Positions 59,207-64,000 of a stretch of 64,000 nt of DNA are shown one piece after another; the stretch's first letter is position 1; the number at the start of each line of letters is the position of its first letter. Location: the NCBI GenBank assembly GCA_942491525.1, contig CALOBW010000056.1:62001-126000 (forward strand), written 5' to 3'. The notes below the pieces were generated by a model, which saw nothing but the letters and a program-made list of their open reading frames with translations, was not told the DNA's origin and ran no database searches. Both the position numbers and the translations under genes were made by a program. This stretch comes from CAYWBU01 sp942491525. Lineage in GTDB: Bacteria; Desulfobacterota; Desulfomonilia; UBA1062.

Positions 59207-59737
59207 TTAGAAGGCCACTCCCGCACTCATCACGATGCCGCGCTGCACATCGTAACCGATGCCCAGGTTTAGCATTTCACGGGTGTAGCGCACCCCGGCC
59301 ATCCAGGGCGTCTCATGCTCGGTCCGGTTGCGGATCAGGTAGTAGGCGTTATTGCTGAAGCCGAGCTGGGCAATTTTCTGGGTGGTGTAGCCCAGGCCGA
59401 GCACGGCAAAGATGCTGGGCACCAGCTCGGCGCCGCCCATCAGGCTGATCTGGGACTGATTGTTGTCATTGTAGTCCTGCAGCCAGATCAGGTTCTGGCC
59501 CGTGTGGGGCAGGTTGGCCGGCACGCTCTGCTTGGTGTCGGCCACGCTGACCCCGAAGCCGCCGCAGAGGGCCCCGCCGGTGGGGTGCAGGTTGGAGAGC
59601 ACGATGCCGCCCATCTCCAGGCCGAAGCTGGTGGCGTCGCTCTCGCCGCCCGAGCCGTAGGAGAAGTTGAGGTAGCCGGCCGCCAGCAGGGGCAGCGGCA
59701 GCAGGCTGATGATCAGAACCGCCAATAGTTTTTTCAT
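59207..59737 (-). CDS. small outer-membrane beta-barrel-like protein
   Basis: A 176-residue protein with a signal peptide (LAVLIISLLPLPLLAAG). Alternating aromatic/hydrophobic strands separated by Gly- and Asn-rich turns (YLNFSYGSGGESD, GYDVQRGIVMSAGVAF) end in a terminal Phe, the usual last residue of an outer-membrane beta barrel. It starts the four-gene LpoB cluster. No named family is recognised. Confidence 0.65.
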   Translation of the reverse strand: MKKLLAVLIISLLPLPLLAAGYLNFSYGSGGESDATSFGLEMGGIVLSNLHPTGGALCGGFGVSVADTKQSVPANLPHTGQNLIWLQDYNDNNQSQISLMGGAELVPSIFAVLGLGYTTQKIAQLGFSNNAYYLIRNRTEHETPWMAGVRYTREMLNLGIGYDVQRGIVMSAGVAF

Positions 59738-59893
59738 AGGGTACCTCCGTAAGGCTAAAGACTATCAGTCTGGAGCCATAAATCAAGCAGAGTCTTGTAC
59801 TTGGGCATCTGAATCATATTTTAAACTCAGGCCTTGACATCTGCGCTTGATGGTTATATTAGAATATACGAATATTGAATTAAGGAGATTGAG

Positions 59894-60172
59894 GTGGATA
59901 CAGAGAGGATGGCTGCATATCTGAAAGCCCTGGGGCACCCCACGCGCCTGATGATCGTCAAGACCCTGCTCAATGAGCGCTGCAAATGCGTCGGCGAGAT
60001 GGAGTCGCTGCTCAAGATCCGCCAGGCCAACGCTTCACAGCACCTGACAATTTTGAAAAATCAGGGTATTGTGAACTGCCATCAGGACGGCAACCTGCGC
60101 TGCTACTCCCTGCGGGAGCCGGATAAGATGCAGCAGCTGCTGGATTTGATCTCAACGGAAAGGAATGATTAA
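59894..60172 (+). CDS. ArsR-family transcriptional regulator with Cys-x-Cys motif
   Basis: A 92-residue winged-helix protein. The GTG at 59894 follows AAGGAGATTGAG. The fold reads LGHPTRLMIVKTLL, the recognition-helix region QANASQHLTILK, and a C-terminal helix. A CKC motif near residue 31, close to the ELCVC metal motif of ArsR/SmtB, may sense metal or oxidation. It overlaps trxB by one base, so it probably regulates the thioredoxin operon. Confidence 0.85.
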   Translation: MDTERMAAYLKALGHPTRLMIVKTLLNERCKCVGEMESLLKIRQANASQHLTILKNQGIVNCHQDGNLRCYSLREPDKMQQLLDLISTERND

Positions 60173-61104
60173 TGAAGATTTTTGACACCATTATTATCGG
60201 CGGCGGGCCCGGCGGCTACACCGCAGCCATCTACGCCACCCGCGGCGGCATGCAGACCCTGCTGATCAAGAGCGCCTTCAAGCAGAGCCAGATCACCATC
60301 ACCGATGACGTGGAGAACTATCCCGGCTTCGAGCTGATCGGCGGCTTCGAGCTGATGGCCAAGTTCAGCGAGCAGGCCGCCAAATTTGGCCTCGAGACCG
60401 TTGACGGCGATGTTGACAGTGTGAAGCGTGACGGCGACCACTGGGCCGTGAGCGTCGGCGACGACGTCTACAGGGCCACCACCATCATCATCGCCACCGG
60501 CGCGGCCCCCAACAAGCTGGGCGCCAACGGTGAGGCCGAGCTGGCCGGGCGCGGCGTATCCTACTGCGCTACCTGCGACGGCCCCTTCTACCGCAACCGT
60601 GAAGTTGTGGTGGTGGGTGGCGGCGACACCGCTGTGCAGGAGGCCTGCTTCCTGACCAAGTTTGCCAGCAAGGTCACCATCGTGCACCGCCGCGACCGTC
60701 TGCGCGCCACCGGTGTGCTCAGTGACCGCGCCCATAATAATGATAAGATCAACTTTGCCTGGAACTCAACTGTTGAGAAGATCTACGGCGAAGGCGGCGT
60801 CGAAGGTGTGACCATTAAAGATGTCAAGAGCGGTGAAACCCGCGATATCGCGGCCGAGGGCGCCTTCATCTTCGTGGGCTACACCCCCGAAACCGGGATC
60901 TTCAAGGATCTGATCGAGCTGGACGCGAGCGGCTACATCGTGACCGATGAGCATATGCAGACCTCCGCCCCTGGCATCTTTGCCGCCGGCGACTGCCGCG
61001 TCTCGCCCCTCAAACAGGTAATTACGGCCTGCGGCGACGGCGCCATCGCCGCCGTTGCAGCCGAGCACTATGTGGAAGAACTAAAAGGACAAGCATACAA
61101 ATAA
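60172..61104 (+). CDS. trxB: thioredoxin reductase
   Basis: A 310-residue FAD/NADPH disulfide oxidoreductase. FAD motif GGGPGGYTAAIYATRGG, redox pair CATC near residue 137 in SYCATCDGPF, NADPH motif GGGDTAVQEA and the C-terminal GIFAAGDCR are present. It is followed by trxA 10 nt on. Confidence 0.97.
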   Translation: MKIFDTIIIGGGPGGYTAAIYATRGGMQTLLIKSAFKQSQITITDDVENYPGFELIGGFELMAKFSEQAAKFGLETVDGDVDSVKRDGDHWAVSVGDDVYRATTIIIATGAAPNKLGANGEAELAGRGVSYCATCDGPFYRNREVVVVGGGDTAVQEACFLTKFASKVTIVHRRDRLRATGVLSDRAHNNDKINFAWNSTVEKIYGEGGVEGVTIKDVKSGETRDIAAEGAFIFVGYTPETGIFKDLIELDASGYIVTDEHMQTSAPGIFAAGDCRVSPLKQVITACGDGAIAAVAAEHYVEELKGQAYK

Positions 61105-61114
61105 GGAGGATATT

Positions 61115-61459
61115 ATGAGTGATAAATTTGTGGACAGCCCGTCAAGCGCTCTGGATGTAACCGATGCCGATGTCAAAGAAGCAGTAGGCAAATACCCCTT
61201 CCTGGTGGTGGACTGCTGGGCTCCCTGGTGCGGACCCTGTAAGATGCTCGGCCCGATCATCGAGACTCTGGCCGAGAAGGAGCAGGGCAACATCGTCTTT
61301 GCCAAGCTGAACGTGGATGAGAACCAGGCCACCGCCGCCGAGTACGGCATCCGCTCGATTCCCAACCTGCTGATCTTCAAAGATGGGCAGAAGGTTGGCG
61401 ACATCGTGGGCGCCATGCCCGAGAAGCAGCTTTTGGAAGAGATTAATAAGTATAAATAA
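61115..61459 (+). CDS. trxA: thioredoxin
   Basis: A 114-residue thioredoxin with WAPWCGPCK at the active site (CGPC) and the cis-proline region RSIPNLLIF. AAGGAGG lies seven bases upstream of the ATG. It receives electrons from TrxB, encoded just upstream, and is the last gene before a strong terminator. Confidence 0.97.
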   Translation: MSDKFVDSPSSALDVTDADVKEAVGKYPFLVVDCWAPWCGPCKMLGPIIETLAEKEQGNIVFAKLNVDENQATAAEYGIRSIPNLLIFKDGQKVGDIVGAMPEKQLLEEINKYK

Positions 61460-61465
61460 TGGAGA

Positions 61466-61494
61466 AGAGGGAGCCTTTGGGCTCCCTCTTTTTA
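61466..61494 (+). terminator. rho-independent terminator of the thioredoxin operon
   Basis: AGAGGGAGCC (61466-61475) pairs with GGCTCCCTCT (61480-61489) around a 4-nt loop, followed by TTTT. Confidence 0.9.
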
Positions 61495-61528
61495 TGTAGG
61501 TCGGGTTCCTATACATGGAGAGCTGGTT

Positions 61529-61843
61529 ATGGCAAATAACTGGAATATTCCGCAATGGTTGGAAAATGAGGTCAGGGAAAGAGATCTTGTTTGCGTCTAT
61601 TGTGGAATTGAATTTACGCCTGCAAAAATATCCAAGAAGTCGGCAGTCAGTTGGGAACATATTATAAATGATGCTAAAATAATTACCCGTGAAAATATTG
61701 CTCTTTGCTGCTGTGGTTGTAATGCGAGTAAAGGGCAGAAACAGCTTTCTGTATGGTTAAATTCTAAATATTGCAAAAACAAGGACATCACATTCGAAAC
61801 TGTAGCACCAATCATCAAGCAAGCTATTGAGAATGGACATTAA
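61529..61843 (+). CDS. HNH endonuclease-family protein
   Basis: A 104-residue protein. Zinc-binding CVYCG near residue 22, the catalytic-region SWEHIIND (H as the nucleophile region), ENIALCCCGCNASKGQ giving the second Cys pair and Asn/Lys typical of the HNH fold. Base composition is AT-rich compared with both neighbours, which suggests recent acquisition. A repeat element follows. It has no recognisable partner such as a methyltransferase. Confidence 0.8.
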   Translation: MANNWNIPQWLENEVRERDLVCVYCGIEFTPAKISKKSAVSWEHIINDAKIITRENIALCCCGCNASKGQKQLSVWLNSKYCKNKDITFETVAPIIKQAIENGH

Positions 61844-61849
61844 GTGTAC

Positions 61850-61947
61850 ATCCCCCTCCCTCAATCCCTCCCACCAGGGGAGGGAAAAACCGACTTCGCA
61901 AACTAAGTTCCTCCCCACTGGTGGGGGAGGACAGGTGGGGGGGGAAG
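61850..61947. repeat. GC-rich REP-like palindromic repeat
   Basis: Two G/C palindromes (CCCTCCCACCAGGGGAGGG at 61866-61884, and CCTCCCCACTGGTGGGGGAGG at about 61910-61930 in part) lie within a larger imperfect inverted repeat starting with TCCCCCTCCCT and ending with AGGTGGGGGGGG. It resembles an interspersed REP/MITE-type element; only one copy is in this window. Confidence 0.6.
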
Positions 61948-61950
61948 CCT

Positions 61951-62403
61951 TTAAAACCCCTTCCGACTATCCAACATCAAAGTAACCGGCCCATTATTCA
62001 AAATATCCACATCCATCATGGCCTGAAACTGCCCGGTCGCAACCCTGCCCTCAAAATTGTTCTCCACATATTCCACAAACTGATCGAAAATTTTCTTGGC
62101 ATCTTCAGGCTTGCCGGCGCGCGCATATGACGGCCGCCGTCCCTTGCGGCAATCCCCCAGCAGAGTAAACTGCGAAACCAGGAGCAGTTCGCCGCCCACC
62201 TGCTGCACGTCCAGATTCATGGTGCCGTGCTCATCTTCAAAGATGCGCAGCCCCATGATCTTGCGCGCCAGATAGTCGATGTCCTTGGCGTCATCGCCCT
62301 CCTCCACGCCGATCAGGCAGCAGAGGCCGGCGTTGATCTGGCCGACAACCTGCTCTTCAACGCTGACGCTGGCGCGCTTAACCCTCTGGATGACTGCCCG
62401 CAT
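61951..62403 (-). CDS. dtd: D-aminoacyl-tRNA deacylase
   Basis: A 150-residue DTD protein that clears D-amino acids from tRNA. It begins MRAVIQRVKRASVSVE, has LLLVSQFTLLGDCRKGRRPSY (the SQFTL motif) and ends NNGPVTLMLDS (the N-x-G-P-V-T-L motif), which together form the active site. It overlaps the upstream DUF2939 gene by 26 nt, so both are probably in one transcript. Confidence 0.95.
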   Translation of the reverse strand: MRAVIQRVKRASVSVEEQVVGQINAGLCCLIGVEEGDDAKDIDYLARKIMGLRIFEDEHGTMNLDVQQVGGELLLVSQFTLLGDCRKGRRPSYARAGKPEDAKKIFDQFVEYVENNFEGRVATGQFQAMMDVDILNNGPVTLMLDSRKGF

Positions 62404-62962
62404 CTTTGGCCTCGGCCTGTTTGGCCGCGATCAGCAGTTCTTGCACATTCAGGATGCGCGTGATCTGCCAGCCCTTGTCCCATTTGACCAGCTCCAGTTT
62501 GAGCAGCAGCTCGTCGCCGATGGCAAAGCTGGCGATGCAGCGCTCGCCGTCCTTCTGGATGTCCCGCAAGCTGACCTCGGTGTCCTTGTCAGCCGGGGGC
62601 AGGACCGCCCTGAGCGCGCTCTGGCGCCCCTCGGGATAGACGCCCGTGATCCAGCCCTTGATGTCCTGCTCAAAGAGCGGGATCATGCCGGCGGCCATGA
62701 AGGCCGAGATTCCGCGCGCGAAGAGTTTGGGCGCATTCTGCTGCTCCATGACGCCGGTGGCCAGCTTGGCCATGTCGCCGGCCATGGCGCGGCTCATGGT
62801 GTTGACATCCACATAGCGGTCGAAGAGCTCCCAGTCGTGGGTCTCAATGGCCTTGCCGACCTGGCTCAAAGTGTAGGTCGGGGTGCTGCGCCAGTGGCTG
62901 TAGCCGGCCAGCCCGGCAATTATGAGGGCCAGGGTCAGGCCGATGATCCAGTTGCGTTTCAT
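62378..62962 (-). CDS. DUF2939-like membrane-anchored protein
   Basis: A 194-residue protein with one N-terminal membrane segment (about 5-22) and an extracytoplasmic domain that begins TYTLSQVGKAIETHDWELF, the pattern of DUF2939. The function of the family is unknown. It lies between htrA-type and dtd genes; the HtrA stop is 8 nt before its start. Confidence 0.7.
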   Translation of the reverse strand: MKRNWIIGLTLALIIAGLAGYSHWRSTPTYTLSQVGKAIETHDWELFDRYVDVNTMSRAMAGDMAKLATGVMEQQNAPKLFARGISAFMAAGMIPLFEQDIKGWITGVYPEGRQSALRAVLPPADKDTEVSLRDIQKDGERCIASFAIGDELLLKLELVKWDKGWQITRILNVQELLIAAKQAEAKDAGSHPEG

Positions 62963-62970
62963 ATCTTCTC

Positions 62971-64000
62971 CTATCTGATGATGGTGGTGGTCATGACCGA
63001 GCCCTGGCGCCAGATGGAGAGCTTGATCTTGCGGCCGTTGATCGAATTGAGGGCCCGATTGAAACTCTGATGGTCGCTGATGTTCTGGCGGTTGATGGTC
63101 ATGATCACATCGCCGGGGCGCAGGCCGGTGGACATGGCCGCGGAGCCGCGCTCAACCTTGGTAACCACCACGCCCTTGAGCTCGTCGGGGGCGCGCAGCT
63201 TTTCGCGGTAGGCCGGCGTCAGGTCGGCGATGCTGGCGCCGCCCAGAAACTTGTTCTCCTCGATCTGCAGGCCCTCTTCCTGGGCGGTTGCCGAGGCTTG
63301 CGCGAGGTCGCCGATCACCAGACTGGCGCTTCTGAGCTGGCCGGCGCGCATGAACTTGATATGGGCGCTGCTCGCGGGCGGCAGGCCGGCGGCCAGGACG
63401 CGCAAAGCCGCGGCCGAGTCGACCTCCTTGCCGTTGATGCTCAGGATGACGTCCTCCTGCTTGAGGCCGGCTTCTGCGGCCGGTGAGCCCTCATAGACCT
63501 GGGTCACCAGCACGCCCTTGGTGTTCTTGAGACCCAGGGCCTCGGCCAGTTTGGGGTCGAGGTCCTGGACGCCCACCCCCAGCCAGCCGCGCACAACCTT
63601 GCCGTAGCTGAGCAGGCTGTTCTTGATCTGGAAGGCCAGATCAATGGGAATGGCGAAACCGATGCCCTCGTTGCCGCCCGAGCGCGAGTAGATGGCCGAG
63701 TTGATGCCCACCAGCTCGCCCTGCATGTTGACCAGGGCGCCGCCCGAGTTGCCGGGATTGATGGCGGCGTCGGTCTGGATGAAGTTTTCATAGTCCACGA
63801 TGCCCAAGCCGGTGCGGTTCAGGGCGCTGACGATGCCCATGGTGACGGTCTGGCCCAGGCCGAAGGCGTTGCCGACGGCCACCACGAAGGATCCGGTGCG
63901 CAAAGAGTCGACATTGGCCACCTTGATCGGCTTGAGATTGTCGGCCTCGATGCGGATCACGGCGATGTCGGTCTTGGGGTCGCCGCCGATGACGGTGGCG
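62971..64000 (-). CDS. HtrA/DegP-family serine protease, N-terminus outside window
   Basis: The gene enters from the right edge; 343 residues are visible, beginning at ATVIGGDPKTDIAVIRIEA, where the Asp of KTDIAV is the catalytic Asp. The catalytic Ser lies in NPGNSGGALVN. Two PDZ domains follow (about 80 residues each, the first with GWLGV and the second with LKGVVVTKVERGSA), as in DegP/DegQ. Periplasmic protein quality control is expected. The His and signal peptide must lie beyond position 64,000. Confidence 0.95.
   Translation of the reverse strand, partial: ATVIGGDPKTDIAVIRIEADNLKPIKVANVDSLRTGSFVVAVGNAFGLGQTVTMGIVSALNRTGLGIVDYENFIQTDAAINPGNSGGALVNMQGELVGINSAIYSRSGGNEGIGFAIPIDLAFQIKNSLLSYGKVVRGWLGVGVQDLDPKLAEALGLKNTKGVLVTQVYEGSPAAEAGLKQEDVILSINGKEVDSAAALRVLAAGLPPASSAHIKFMRAGQLRSASLVIGDLAQASATAQEEGLQIEENKFLGGASIADLTPAYREKLRAPDELKGVVVTKVERGSAAMSTGLRPGDVIMTINRQNISDHQSFNRALNSINGRKIKLSIWRQGSVMTTTIIR

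Noticed and set aside
61850..61947. CRISPR array
   Set aside because: The repeats are inverted palindromes, not regularly spaced direct repeats with unique spacers. No CRISPR array or cas gene is seen in the window.

Overview
The window looks like chromosomal DNA of a Gram-negative bacterium. It encodes an outer-membrane lipoprotein carrier (LolA type), an MCE/MlaD lipid-transport protein, LpoB and YcfL lipoproteins and several other lipobox proteins. It also carries a one-sulfatase-plus-hexosaminidase carbohydrate repertoire, RNase J, a c-di-GMP layer (HD-GYP, PilZ) and NtrC-type regulation. A glycan-degrading marine or gut lineage such as the Lentisphaerota/Kiritimatiellota side of the PVC group fits, but no 16S gene is present and I cannot fix the phylum from sequence alone. 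Host genes are visibly GC-rich; one block (about 8.5-21.9 kb) and one small gene (61.5 kb) are clearly AT-richer.

Layout. 1-8.3 kb: the end of an HTH-cyclase gene, an esterase lipoprotein, an FMN reductase-like protein, an HD-GYP phosphodiesterase, a three-gene N-acetylhexosamine operon (Gfo/Idh oxidoreductase, GNAT, GH20) and DNA-3-methyladenine glycosylase I. 8,496-21,888: an integrative mobilizable element inserted in the initiator tRNA-fMet gene and bounded by a 53-bp direct repeat. It carries a tyrosine integrase, a MopE-like lipoprotein, an XRE regulator, an AlpA-like excisionase candidate, a MobF relaxase-helicase, a ribbon-helix-helix protein, a TrwB-like coupling protein, and a two-gene cargo (a ParB/DUF262-like DGLQRT protein followed by a HEPN-like protein) that may be an undescribed defence module. 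22-29 kb: RarA, a UDP-sugar pyrophosphorylase and a sensor kinase/secreted coiled-coil/NtrC regulator operon.

29-39 kb: PilZ protein, an orphan FlgC-like protein, then a probable envelope operon (two PlsC paralogues, RNase J, UppP, FtsK, LolA) and a chemoreceptor. 39-46 kb: a second sugar locus (PIG-L deacetylase, GATase-like, SIS), a ROK repressor, an MFS transporter and a Tat-exported sulfatase, then a methyltransferase. 46-55 kb: sirtuin, shikimate-dehydrogenase-like protein, peptide deformylase, a frameshifted fmt, Rpe, a TPR lipoprotein, an MlaD-like protein and a WP-repeat protein, then tRNA-Leu(GAG) and bL28. 55-64 kb: an ICMT-type methyltransferase, holin-like membrane proteins, the LpoB/YcfL/COG3014 lipoprotein set, an ArsR-TrxB-TrxA operon, an HNH endonuclease, Dtd, a DUF2939-like protein and the start-truncated end of an HtrA protease.

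Two themes connect regions. First, both amino-sugar loci carry a palindrome of the form TAAC-N6-GTTA at their promoters, so they may be one regulon of the nearby ROK repressor. Second, several host genes have a -10 hexamer ending 6-7 nt before the start codon and no Shine-Dalgarno sequence, which points to leaderless transcripts.
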